A stretch of 64,000 bases of DNA from NCBI GenBank assembly GCA_033980235.1, contig CM067079.1, positions 28,699,147 to 28,763,146 of the forward strand, written 5' to 3'. This DNA comes from Diadema setosum. Its lineage: Eukaryota > Echinodermata > Echinoidea > Diadematoida > Diadematidae. Position 1 is the stretch's first letter. The number at the start of each line of letters is the position of its first letter. Below the pieces are notes generated by a model. That model was not told where the DNA came from, did not search any database, and worked only from the letters and a program-made list of their open reading frames with translations. Position numbers and translations under genes: made by a program. This document shows, in pieces, positions 12,301 through 23,270 of the stretch.

Positions 12301-12860
12301 TCCGGTCAGTAGTGATGGCGATTGATCTGTTGTATGTTATTGAAATACTCATATAACTGCATCTGTGTCGAATTTAAGAGGAGCACAAACAGATTCTGCT
12401 GATAGCAATGATTCACGATTCGTGGTAACAGTGTAAACGCACCCTATAGTTGATCATGGAGGATACACCGTCCTGTTTGCTTTTTATTTACCTTGGTGTA
12501 TTTGCAGGTTTCCTCAAAGGGGCCCGCTTCCACCGTGCTCCTGTTGTCTGAGGTGTGTGTCCGCTATCCATCACAGCTATCTATTATTCTGCGGCTCCCT
12601 CGTCCCTCCAGCCCCCCCCCCCCCCAAACATCTCTTTCCTCGACTTCCAGCGATCTGTATCTTTGTATGTTTCCCTTTTCAGTTTTTAATTTTTATCCAG
12701 CCTTGCCATGTCTCTCTCGCATAGATTCATTGTCATAATTGATCGAAAGATGGGTTAAAGATAATGCGCAGCAAAATACTGAACGCTGAGATTTACGTTT
12801 ACATGTATACTTACTTGCCGAAAACACGCACAGCTACTTTCTAACTCTTTGAAAAAAAGC
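9365..12860. other. Unique sequence, no gene recognised
   Basis: There is a CT-rich stretch at about 10199-10270, C14 at 12612-12625, and short unassignable frames at 10139-10456, 11514-11813 and 11849-12217 on the plus strand. The last two contain no identifiable domain. A pyrimidine tract plus CAG precedes 11515 (TTTCTTTTTCTTTTCAG) but no partner donor or protein similarity supports an exon. Confidence 0.5.
12098..12111. promoter_or_regulatory. RFX X-box-like motif GTCTCCATGGCAAC
   Basis: One half site is perfect (GGCAAC) and the other is near-consensus (GTCTCC), with a 2-bp spacer. RFX factors bind such sites in promoters of ciliary genes. No transcription start is identified nearby. Confidence 0.3.
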
Positions 12861-12900
12861 CACCACTACCAACATCACCACCACCACCACCACCACCACC
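12861..12900. repeat. (ACC)n microsatellite
   Basis: CACCACTACC grades into perfect ACC units. Confidence 0.9.
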
Positions 12901-12977
12901 AAAATCACTTCTTCTATAATTCCAGTCATCTTCTCTTCCATCAATTTCACCCTAAGAATCTCCCAACTTTTTAATAA

Positions 12978-13226
12978 CCCTCCTTCCTTCTTGTCTTCTT
13001 TTTTTCCTCTCCTCTTCCACCTCTTCCCCTCCTCCTCCTCTCCTCCTCCTGGTTTCGCTGTTTCTGCATCCCATCCACCTTCCCCTCTTCTTTTTATTTT
13101 TTCTTCCTTCTCTTCTTCTCCCTCTTTTTCTCCTCCTCTCCATCTCCTTTACTCCTTCCTCCACCGATTTCTCCTCTCCTTCTTTCTACTCCTCTTCCTT
13201 CTTTTCTTTCCATCTTCCTTATCTTA
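12978..13226. repeat. Long polypyrimidine (CT-rich) tract
   Basis: About 250 bp of nearly pure pyrimidine on the plus strand (TCC, TTC and CTT mixtures). The Ser/Phe/Pro-rich and Arg/Glu-rich frames across it are compositional artefacts. Confidence 0.9.
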
Positions 13227-13301
13227 AGTTGTCCTGCTCTTAATGTAATCGGTCTAATCGATCATAAATCCCTTTATTATCACACATACAAATCTTGAAT
13301 A

Positions 13302-13566
13302 ATGTTCATTATTCGAAGGTTTGTTAATCCGAAAATGAAATAGGGTTCGTTATTCCAAAGGTTCGTTATCTTTAACACACAAATTTCATATACGTAGGTG
13401 TTCTTTAATCCGAATGTGAAATAGGATTCGTTAATCCGAACTTTTAAGGCGTTATTCCTAAGGTTCGTTGTCCTAAAAAAAAAATTAAAAAAAGGTACTT
13501 ACGAACCTTCGGAATTACAAATACTATCTCATTTTGGGATTATTGAACATTCACAATAAACGAATC
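13302..13566. mobile_element. Foldback element F1, copy 1 (decayed)
   Basis: The sequence is built from a motif GTTCGTTA(T/A)TCCGAAGG, here in degenerate form (GTTCATTATTCGAAGG at 13304, GGTTCGTTATTCCAAAGG, GATTCGTTAATCCGAAC, then inverted ACGAACCTTCGGAATTAC). The middle (AAATTTCATATACGTAGG, then TAATCCGAATGTGAAATAGG and GGCGTTATTCCTAAGG) matches the reverse complement of the middle of the copy at 41172-41453. The two copies are therefore homologous and in opposite orientation. Confidence 0.8.
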
Positions 13567-15280
13567 ATTTCTTTTTCGGGATGACGGACTTTAACCCAAA
13601 TTATGATACCGCTGTTCCCCCATCAACACTACTGTTACTAAAGCTGTCCATGAAAGTTTTGTTATGCGTCATGAAACTACATAAAATTATTTTACTGTGT
13701 AATATATCCATCACTTTACTTGTTTGCTTCATTAATGCTCACATTTTCTAGGAGCCTGTTAATTTACAGTTAGGTGGATTAAGAACAAAATATGTTCGTT
13801 GTTTATGTTCTGGTAACTTTGGGAGGTGAATGAAGGGTTTGAAAATAATGGTTTATGCAAATGTTTTCATTCATTATCCCCAGCATGTCTGATAGCTTTT
13901 GTATGTTCTACAAATTCGATATTTATATTCCTTTAGGAACAAGACAGTGCACTATACGAATACCTGCGTTCTGGTCTACATTTTGTTTTTGTTTTTTGGC
14001 ATCTAAACTTTTGACATCTGTTAAAGAGATGTAGCTGGATATATGACTCACTGAACCATCATAATATGCGATCAGGTATTACCTGTGAATGTATTACCTT
14101 GTAATTCTGCTACATTTAACATACTAGTAAACGATTTGATAAGACATTTACCTTTAACAGAGTTACAGTTGTCAATCTTTTTTTTCTGATAATTCTTTAT
14201 TCGAATTTCGTACCATTTTATTCCATAGAAACAGAAATGTTCGCAGAAACAAAACAAAACATCAAACAAAACAAAACAAACAAAAATCTTTTCTCATGAA
14301 GTACATTTCATGACACAACTCTCTAAAACATCAATGCAACAACTTTGACGCAGCACAACATCTTTTAAACAAGAATTGGCTAAACATCGTTTAAATACTT
14401 GCACTTCGTTCTAACATCATCGTCAGAGCACCCAGAGAAACGTTTTCATTTGCAATCGACTTCACGTTTGTATGTATGGACTAAATAATAGTAAAACAAT
14501 AATGTATTCTGCGTTTAGTGCAATCACTGTGCCAATCTATGCAAATTAGTAGTAAAACGCTGTCTTCTGCTGATTGTACATGAATTGCAATGTTCTTCCC
14601 TTTGCACAGTAAAGAATATACATATCATATCACGTTTTTATGTGTAGAAATTATGTCTGCATTTATATACGTGTATTATGTATGTGTACCTGTTTGTTCT
14701 TGTAAACGTATGTATATATAATACTAGTAATGGCAAGTTCTTGGTCCTCAATAAATTTTTCTCATTTTTCTTTTTACATCAGCCACATTAGCCACAACAT
14801 TCTATGTCTATATTCGTTCTTTTAGAAACATGTTTTATCCACTTCACGGGGATTAGAGGCCTATGTAAGGCTCATTTCCGCACGTCAGGTATGAGGCAAA
14901 GCATAACACCACGAATTAGATACCTGTCCGTGTCAAATGGTAGAATGATTGATGGAACGATGTACATTAATCTATCGTGGGTCTGATGAACGTATATAAT
15001 ATGACAACAACCCAGGTTGTAAAACGCTCTTTCAGAAAAGAGAAAAAGGGACGAAAGGGAAAAAAATGACGAAATAAGTAAAGACAAGCCGTCTGAGAGC
15101 GTAACACGTACCCAGACGGTTGTTCGACACGCTGTGTCGAAGGCGACAGCCCGCATTTGCATGACAAGAGCATTTTGCACTTGTCAGGGTGAAGGTATAT
15201 TGACCCGCCGCAGCGAGTATAGTCAACAGGTACTCCGAATATATCGCTCCAGGAATATATCACGAAGGGAAAAAAAGAGA
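13567..15280. other. Unique AT-rich sequence, nothing recognised
   Basis: No gene or interspersed repeat is recognisable. The overlapping small frames around 14800-15350 on both strands carry no identifiable domain. Confidence 0.5.
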
Positions 15281-15319
15281 GTGTGTTTGTGTGTGTGTTT
15301 GACTGTGTGTGCGTGTATT

Positions 15320-15370
<51 letters not shown>

Positions 15371-15371
15371 C
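15281..15371. repeat. (GT)n followed by (GA)n
   Basis: An interrupted GT tract runs into a clean GTGTGTGTGT stretch, then a GA dinucleotide run. Confidence 0.9.
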
Positions 15372-15434
15372 AGGGGAGGAAAGACAGTGAGGTTAAAAGA
15401 GTGAGAAGGAAGATTATATATACATAAGTTTATT

Positions 15435-15436
15435 AC

Positions 15437-15510
<74 letters not shown>
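15435..15510. repeat. (AT)n microsatellite
   Basis: An AT dinucleotide run with a single GT interruption near 15455. Confidence 0.95.
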
Positions 15511-15513
<3 letters not shown>

Positions 15514-15750
15514 ATATATACACCTGTAATCGTACTTTCACAGTTGTGCACATACCATAGGTATATCTATCCGAGTGTAGCATAAAGGTATCATCGTGTA
15601 AAACAACAATAACGAAACAAAGTAAATAGATTGTCAAGGAATACAAGAACGTTGATTTCTTGATTATGATTTTGGCTGACCTAAAGCCAAACGCCAGCCC
15701 AATTTTCAAAATAGCTACAGAAGAGGGGATACCATGAAATAAAATGAATA

Positions 15751-15883
15751 AAGATAATAATGATAAAATGAATAATAATTATAATAATAATGATAATAAC
15801 AATGATAATGATACTACTACTACTACTACTACTACTAATAATAATACTAATAATACTTATACTACTACTACTAATAATAATGA
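15751..15883. repeat. (ATA/ATG)n and (ACT)n trinucleotide tract
   Basis: AATAATAATG-type units surround a central ACT run and a second shorter ACT run. Confidence 0.85.
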
Positions 15884-16235
15884 TTAGACAGTGTGCATCT
15901 GATAAATCAACAAGTATTTTTCCTTTCGAAAAAGAAGAATCATAGCCTTTGATACTGACAGCTCGTAATGTTTGTGCTATCTGTTTTTGTCAGGATAAGT
16001 AACATGAAGGTAGACGCATGTCGATCATGAAGAAATGGAAATGACAAATTTCAGTGTAATGAGAATTTCACGCAGTCCTATGACGCTTAACCAAAGCCGG
16101 AATTCTCAATTATTTGAAACACTCGGCAATATGTGAAATTGTAATATAATAATACATAATCAGACACCTATTGTGTGCACAAGATTGTATCCTTGCCCCT
16201 CCTCCACCCGATCCTATCCTTCCTAGAAATATAAA

Positions 16236-16279
16236 GCAAAACAAACAAACAAGCAGACAAACAAACAAACAAACAAACA
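16236..16279. repeat. (AAAC)n microsatellite
   Basis: AAAC/CAAA tetranucleotide units with CAGA interruptions. Confidence 0.9.
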
Positions 16280-16621
16280 TCATACCAAGTATTAAAAAGG
16301 TTTTATTACGTTTACTTTGATTTGTTTTTACCACTTTACGGACTCACTGACACGACTGATGAACAGCTTTTGGTTGAAGTATGTGACCGTGTCGAAATAA
16401 AATAAACTCAAACACAACTCAACTAACACATTCCAGTTTCGACAATACAAAGAATATAATGTTTCCCTTCAGATATAGCACACTAAAACAAAACAAAAAA
16501 TAAAGCAAAACAAAAGCTTCCAAAGCAAATATGATGAGAAGATAATTATCTTATCAACGAGGGGGGAAAAACGACTGAAGAGTAAAAAAGAAAAGAAAAG
16601 AAAAGAAAAAACCCCAAACTT

Positions 16622-16966
16622 TTGAACCGGATGAAACGCCAGTATTTGATCAAAGATGATGTGGAAGAAGAAAATGACTGCATGAGAGTGATTACATCGA
16701 TGTTAGAGATTGTTACCATAGCAACCGACGAGGAATGTTGGCGTATGATTCATACCCCCTGGCTTTTTGTTTGCCAAATAAGAATGCTCACAGCCGTGCA
16801 AGAACGCATTTTGCAGGAATTCAATGAAACAAAAGACAAAACGATCATTGGAAGTATGAGGGGGATGGAACAAGCATCGGGTGATTACACCCCCTGGATT
16901 TTGGCTGGCTTCGTCTGCCATGGCGTTCAACAGGCGCCTCTAAATAAAAAGACAAATCATGAATGA
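16622..16966 (+). other. Unrecognised open frame, doubtful coding
   Basis: A 114-residue frame with ordinary composition and no recognisable domain. A 75-residue frame is open on the opposite strand over the same bases, so openness alone says little. The segment contains a strict RFX X-box and CCCCCTGG twice (near 16758 and 16890). It could equally be a regulatory block. I would not annotate it as a gene. Confidence 0.12.
16712..16725. promoter_or_regulatory. RFX X-box motif GTTACCATAGCAAC
   Basis: This is an exact match to the X-box consensus GTNRCC-NN-RGYAAC. In animals it is bound by RFX transcription factors, typically near ciliary genes. No promoter is evident beside it, so function is unproven. 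Confidence 0.4.
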
Positions 16967-18161
16967 TCGAGACACTGAAACAACGACTACGAAGTGTACA
17001 TCTTCTTTGTTTGTGTGTCAAATTTCACACATATCACTTTTTTTTTTGTCGTGCAAATTGTAGCTCATCGTCATTAACTCTTTCCAATGAATATCAAGCA
17101 GAGTCTCCTATTACATATCTGTCAAGAAAGAAAAAGTAAATTTTCCTGGGCATTTTAAACAAAGACACTAGCAAGTTCAAATAAAATCATTTCACTGGTC
17201 CTAATTTATGATAGATGCTTGTTTTGTTTGCTACATTGTGCTGTAGGTGATGCAAACCTCGAAATATCAGTCGACTAAAGTGTTTGGACGGGCATATGTA
17301 CATACATCTATTTAGCATTTATGTCAGCGTATACTTATGTATGCCTTAACACAGATAGAGATATAGATTTACATATTGTATATTATGTATACATTTATAT
17401 GCAGAAATGACCCACATGTAGAGTGATTAATGTCAAAGTGAGCGTCCCCATTTATAAACAAAAAAGAAAGAAAAACAGGCAAAGACACAAATTTTGTGCA
17501 AAAACTCAGTGTGTCATGTCATGTTATTTTGTGTGTGTGTGTGAGTGTGTTTGTGTGAGTTTGCGTATTGTTCAATATATCCGTCTATAACTCTTATAGT
17601 AGATTTTACATAATTGCACTTTTGAAAGTATTTCTTTTCTTTTGTTAAGTAGGAACAGTTTCCAGTTTTGAAAGCTTTAGTTGGGCACTTGAAATAAATT
17701 CAAGTTTACGCTATTATCTGACAGCGCGTTCTCAAAAGAAAAATACAATAGTGTGACTAAAAATGAAGATTTAAGAACAATGCCGATTTCCTGTGAACTT
17801 TTGCAATACACCACTGATTTTGGATGATCCCATAACATGTGATTATTGTGGGAATTATGCTCGACGAAAGTACTTTCACTCTAACTTTCGCATCTTACAA
17901 TACACCACGACACGCAAATGGTGTTCGTTGAAGTGCGTTGCAAACAAAGCAGTTTTGACAGAAAGGTCTTTTTGTGTCGAGAATTGTGACATACTTTCTC
18001 TAAACATGATGAATTGATGTCTGTAATAAAAAAAAAAGCAAAAAAAAAACCACAAAAAGTAAAAAATGGAAGCTGACAGCGGGCCCACGTGACACAGCTA
18101 CGCATACAAGCGTGCATGAGGAGATGTGTAGTCCAGATGATTGCTGATTGGCCATACGGAT
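16967..18161. other. Unique sequence, nothing recognised
   Basis: There is a GT-rich stretch near 17531-17560 and A-rich runs near 18027-18065. A 74-residue plus-strand frame at 17793-18017 has four paired cysteines (CDYC and later C residues) but no complete zinc-finger pattern. I assign nothing. Confidence 0.5.
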
Positions 18162-18375
18162 GGGGGGGGGGGGGGAAGCGAAGGATGTGGTTCTTCATAT
18201 TTCTCAGGACGGACTAAGGATACAACTTCAATATCATTTAAACAGAAGGAGCAGACCTGTCGTCTCAATTCAAGCCTCTGGTTATCTATCAATTTTCTTC
18301 TCTTTCCCTCACTTTCAGCATCAATGTCACTGACCTGTTATTTTATCCATTACATTTGTATTTGCTTTTTTTTAA

Positions 18376-18702
18376 GGGGATGGCTAGTCACTGGGAATCA
18401 GTGGGAATGCTGGGGGATGATTGTTCCAATCCTTGTGGGATTCATTTAAGAGTACATTATATTTTTATTGTTGCGTGAAAATCATTTGCTTCAGAACGGT
18501 CTCATATTCAAGTAATGTGCAGTTTAATGCCCCGTCACTGTACAGGCATGCTAATCTGGAAACATCACACTGCACATTACTTGAATATGAGACCATTCTG
18601 AAGCAAATAATTTTCACACAACAATAGATATATAATGTACTCTTAAATTAATCCCACAATCATCCCCCAGCATTCCCACTGATCAGTTACTAGCCATCCC
18701 CT
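18376..18702. mobile_element. MITE family B, copy 2 (complete)
   Basis: Terminal inverted repeats GGGGATGGCTAGT and ACTAGCCATCCCC are flanked by TTAA on both sides (18372-18375 and 18703-18706), consistent with piggyBac-type target duplication. A second, inner inverted pair (TTTGCTTCAGAACGGTCTCA at 18486 and TGAGACCATTCTGAAGCAAA at about 18587) nests inside. There is no coding capacity. About 330 bp. Confidence 0.85.
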
Positions 18703-18706
18703 TTAA

Positions 18707-19476
18707 GTGAAATGGCGAAACGCCCTAACTATTTATTCTTCTTTCATTCTACATATTACTTGCAAGGCAACTTCGGATCAAAACGAGCAAAAAAAAAATA
18801 GGACCAAAGTAAAAGATGAAATAACTATAACAAAATGTGGGTGAAAAATATGCAAGAGTTTTATGCAGAACCATACTGATATAAACCTATACAGAAATCA
18901 ACATACCTCCACATCCGGTGCCGATGCATGCTGGGACGGGAGATATGTAGACCATTCTGTATGTGATGGTGCGGGGTTTCGTCTCTTTCCGTCTCTGCGT
19001 GTTTGCTGTGTAATATAGAAAAAAAAACATATAGAAATAAAGTAGTAAAATACACCTAACAACAACAACAACCCCAACAATAAACAGAATAATAACGACA
19101 GAACAATATGATAATAATTCCAAGGCATCAGATGAAAAGAGTTAGTTTAACTAACATCTGACATATGGGAAAGGTTGAGCAGCTTTTGGCAAAAAAGTAA
19201 CATATCGGCTTTAGCTGGTGCTTATTGTGTGTATGTGTTGATGTTGTTGTTTTTTCCTTAGTACACATTATGACAATGTTCTTCGTGAAGTGGAGGAGGC
19301 ATGAAATAACACAACACAACACAAGATGATAGTTACACGTCGTGGTAGTGTAACTCCAGAATATACGAAGCGCCCTCTTTGCTTGCTCGGGTGTCGTTGC
19401 ATGTGAAAACCCAATGCATCAAGACATGCAGAAAACAAACTGCCCTTGTAGCCTTACATCAAGGTGGTCTAGGAGA

Positions 19477-19478
<2 letters not shown>
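18707..19478. other. Unique sequence, nothing recognised
   Basis: AT-rich sequence with small frames on both strands and no domain. CAACAACAACAACC lies near 19060. Confidence 0.5.
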
Positions 19479-19507
<29 letters not shown>

Positions 19508-19546
19508 TGTATGTATGTATGTATGTATGTATGTATCAATCAATCA

Positions 19547-19579
<33 letters not shown>

Positions 19580-19694
19580 CCTATCTATACATCTACCTAC
19601 CAATCTATCTATCAATCAATCTATCTATCTATCTATCTATCCATCCATCTATCTATCTATATATCAATCTATCTATCTATCCATCAATCAATCA

Positions 19695-19742
<48 letters not shown>

Positions 19743-19795
19743 ATCCATCTACCTATTTATATATCAATCTACCTACCTTCTATCTATCTATTTAT

Positions 19796-19840
<45 letters not shown>

Positions 19841-19870
19841 AATCTATCTATCTACCTATCTATATATATA
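19479..19870. repeat. (GTAT)n, (CAAT)n and (CTAT)n compound array
   Basis: A clean GTAT run to 19536, a short CAAT block, then CTAT units with CCAT, CAAT and CTAC variants to 19870. All long Tyr/Leu/Ser/Ile frames here are repeat translations. Confidence 0.95.
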
Positions 19871-20079
19871 TGTATATACTTCACTTTGTTTGCCTAACCT
19901 GATTTAACTGACATTATTTACAATCGTGTCTATCACTTCGGCCGTCTCGTCCGAAGATATGACATAGTGAGAATCTTTTTCCCATCTTCTCATCTCGACG
20001 GTTTGCCAATTACTGAGTACCTGCTACATTCCCCGTCAGTCGTCTACAAGTGATATATAAGTATATACGATATATAAAT

Positions 20080-20145
20080 GGATAGACAGATAATGGTAGA
20101 TGGATAGTTAGATAGATAGAAAGATAGATAGATAGTTAGATAGAT

Positions 20146-20200
<55 letters not shown>

Positions 20201-20390
20201 AAGATAGATAGATAGATTTAGATAGATTTAGATAGATTTAGATAGATATGTAGATAGATAGATAGACGTAGATATATATTGGATAGATATATGGATATAG
20301 ATAGATTGCTCGACAGATATAGATACGTAGAGAGATAGGTTGATGTAAATAGATAGATATACATAGATTTAGATAGATATATACTGCAAA
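20080..20390. repeat. (GATA)n array, inverted relative to the CTAT array
   Basis: GATA units with GTTA, GAAA and GATTTA variants. A GATTTAGATA unit repeats three times at about 20214-20246. It is the reverse complement of the array ending at 19870, about 210 bp to its left. Confidence 0.9.
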
Positions 20391-20439
20391 CATACTTGTA
20401 CTTTGTTAGTGTCGTCGTCCCAGTCACGATTAATGTTTA

Positions 20440-20828
20440 TTCGCGTGTGTATGTGTGTCTGTTTGTTACTTTGTCTTCTTAGTGGGCTTCCAGACTTTTT
20501 AAATACATTTTTTCCTGAATTTCCCAGCCTTTTACCCCCTTTTTGCATCAGTTCATTTTTCTATTTGACATTCTGTACCTGAGGGGGCACATTCTACAAG
20601 CTTTGTCTTTTTAGTGGGTCCCTTCATATTTCGATGTTTTGCGTATTGTTATATCGTCTTTATCACTTTAGTCAGTCAATTTTCATGACAACGTATTTGT
20701 TAGCTCAAGGTTCTACAATTTTTCTCAATTTATTTTGTATTGATTATGCAACCTTATTCTCTGTTACCGAAGAAAGTGAAATGTTTATGTTCTTTTCGAA
20801 AAATGAAATAAATTTTGAATTGAATTAG
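20440..20828 (+). mobile_element. Probable 3' end of a non-LTR retrotransposon
   Basis: The end reads CGAAAAATGAAATAAATTTT followed by GAATTGAATTAG, i.e. a polyadenylation signal (AATAAA) followed by a short repeated tail, typical of LINE 3' UTRs. CTTAGTGGGCTTCC and TTTTAGTGGGTCCC occur at about 20480 and 20610. No reverse transcriptase frame remains. Family not identified. Confidence 0.35.
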
Positions 20829-22603
20829 ATAGATAGATAGATAGAAAGAAAGATAAATATAGTGAAATGTAATGCAAGACGGATATATGTACCACCTTCA
20901 GGTTCATTGGACTCTTCTCTATGCCTACGAGTAGACACAGATCTACGCGTGAAACGTAGGCTTAAATAATACATAGTTGTTCTTCAGATAGGTTGAAGAG
21001 AGCGAAGAAGGGAAATTCCCTTATAAAATAGTTTGTTTCATATTGCGTAATGCTTGTTGTGTTATTGTGGTTGTTGCTGTTGTTTATTTATTTATCTTAT
21101 CCCTGCCTTTTTGTTAATACAACATGACGAGTAGGGATGTGAGTGAGACACGTAGCTCAATACTTGAATATATCTGTCATAATAATATACCCTTTTAGGA
21201 ATGAGAATGTATCTTAGTTGTTGTTCACGTTTTGCCATCTTCTTCTTCTTAGTCATAATCTGCTGCTTACACTAAAAATGAACTTCCATCCACATCAGGT
21301 GAAAAGGAACTCAAAGAGACTACTCAACGAAACTAGAAAGAAATTTGAAAGACGTCTTTTTATCTCTTAAGGGAGTTGCGATAAAAAAAAAAATGGACAC
21401 AGAACCAACTTATTGTCTACCATAATGCTTAAAGCCGGCTGGATACCAAGGATATGGGCAGATAAGAGGGAAAGATCGGACCACTTCAAAAAGCGGTTCC
21501 TTGAAGACAATCATAGTGGATTCATTCGGGTTATGAGTAGTCAAAGCATTGAAGGCAAAACGGAATTCCTTTTGTCACCATAGCTTTTAGATCAAAGGGA
21601 CAAAGGCACACAATATAGTGAAATGCACACTATGAATGCCTCGACTGTAGAAGAAAGCATTCTTGTGTGCGTTTGTTTTGTGATCATAAGTTGGTTACAA
21701 GGACGATTACAGAAATGGTATGAGTGAACGCGTAAAATGTAAAGATAGGGCTGCACATTTATTTGTCAGTTGTGAATATTCATGTCTATTTGAACAATCA
21801 TTCAGGTTACTCAACCCAGGTTTTTTTTTTTTAGGTTAAAAGAAAAAAAAGTAACAAAATGGTATATGCAACTAGTATACAGTTCTATTTAAGTGTAGCA
21901 GAGGAAAAAAAAAACAATTTTTGTTTTATTTCTATTTAGTTTGTAAAATATGTATCATAAGAGTAGACTTATGAACAGTAATTTTCTGTCCAGATCTTTT
22001 CTTTGTTGTTGCTCTAAGATGCAAATGAAATGTGTGATCCGATATACTTATAACGCTATCCAAAAACAGGGATATTAATACAGCTCTCATTTCCTCGAAG
22101 ATTTATCATCAAACAATGGAGTAACGCGGTTCAATCTCAGAGTTCAGAACAGTAAGAGGAAGTAACATAGCGCATTTCTTACCCAGCAGCGCGTGTTACA
22201 TACATCACTTCTTTGATTGCTTCACTTTAATGAAATCTACGTTCTGACGGAGTCAATTTCGAGAGTGATCATTATGTCATGAATTACAGACGAAATAAGA
22301 TGTCTTGCTGTATTGTCATGGTGCATTAACTAGCAATGTAACACATATTAAAGAAGCAATTCTGAACAGGATGAAGCAATATTGTGTGACTATGAATTGA
22401 ATTGCTATTAGGTTTTTGTTTTTCTTGAAGTATTTTTTTTTTGCTTTAAACCCGAGCATTCGTAGAAGTTGAGGCATAAGAAGGCATAACATCAAGTCCA
22501 CACAATAGTCTTTCATTACACAAAATGAAGTTTATTGACAAGCCCTCCATTCATTCTCATTTCAATGAAATGAGGGTCAACAAAACCGTACAAGGAAACT
22601 TAT

Positions 22604-22604
<1 letters not shown>
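20829..22604. other. Unique AT-rich sequence, nothing recognised
   Basis: Short A- and T-runs only; no gene, SINE or MITE that I can recognise. Confidence 0.5.
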
Positions 22605-22634
<30 letters not shown>

Positions 22635-22657
22635 AAGAAGAAGAAGAAGAAGAAGAA
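22605..22657. repeat. (AGA)n microsatellite
   Basis: Perfect AGA trinucleotide run; gives spurious poly-Arg and poly-Phe frames. Confidence 0.95.
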
Positions 22658-23029
22658 AACAGGACGGCATATTATGTTCGCATTTACACGAAACGACCCA
22701 AATTCGAGGAATTGGCCACTACTTGTATCCTTGGAGCAAGTAAAGGATTTAGTCCTTCTCATAAGTCGTTTTAGGGTGCTAAGACTACAAACGTTCTACG
22801 TCGATTTCTGTAGTTTGGTTTATTTGCGCGCATTTGATTTCCATCAGATATTTGCGAGGCGATCTCTCTTGTTGGATAGTCAAGGCGAACAACTACTACC
22901 GAACTAGTCACTCTCCACGATATTGAGAAACGTGTCTTTCCCTTCTGCTCTTTTTTTTGTTGGTAATTTCAAAGATGTATTCCAACTCTCGTTAATATTG
23001 CTCATCCCGAAAGAAGAACTCGCGTCCCC

Positions 23030-23270
23030 TCATGGCTAATTAAACAGCGATAAGGGAGGGACGAGAAATCGCTGCGTGCCACCGAAGGCTCCCCGCTACC
23101 CGCGCGATGCGGGGCGAGCGGCGGGCGGATAATGCATCGCGCATGTTCGCCGCGTGTTTGCCCCACCACCTCGGGCTATTACTGGCGTATCTCCCTCGCC
23201 TTGCCTCACCGAGTTTACCCGCCAAAAAACTTGACCAAGACACATAGGCAAACGAGCTACACATGCGCCA
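23030..23270. promoter_or_regulatory. CpG-rich block with E2F-like site
   Basis: This short island of GC- and CpG-rich unique sequence (CCCGCGCGATGCGGGGCGAG near 23098) sits in AT-rich DNA. TTTACCCGCCAAAAAA at 23214-23229 is close to the E2F consensus read on the other strand (TTTGGCGGG core). A 74-residue minus-strand frame covers it without a domain. It may be a promoter or enhancer; the evidence is composition and one motif. Confidence 0.25.

Noticed and set aside
17793..18017. Cysteine-containing frame as a zinc finger
   Set aside because: CDYC is present but the spacing of later Cys/His fits no known finger, and no splice context is seen.
19379..19907. Long Tyr/Leu/Ser/Ile frames (also 43775-44410 and 53878-54420)
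   Set aside because: They are translations of tetranucleotide arrays, open in several frames because the units lack stop codons.
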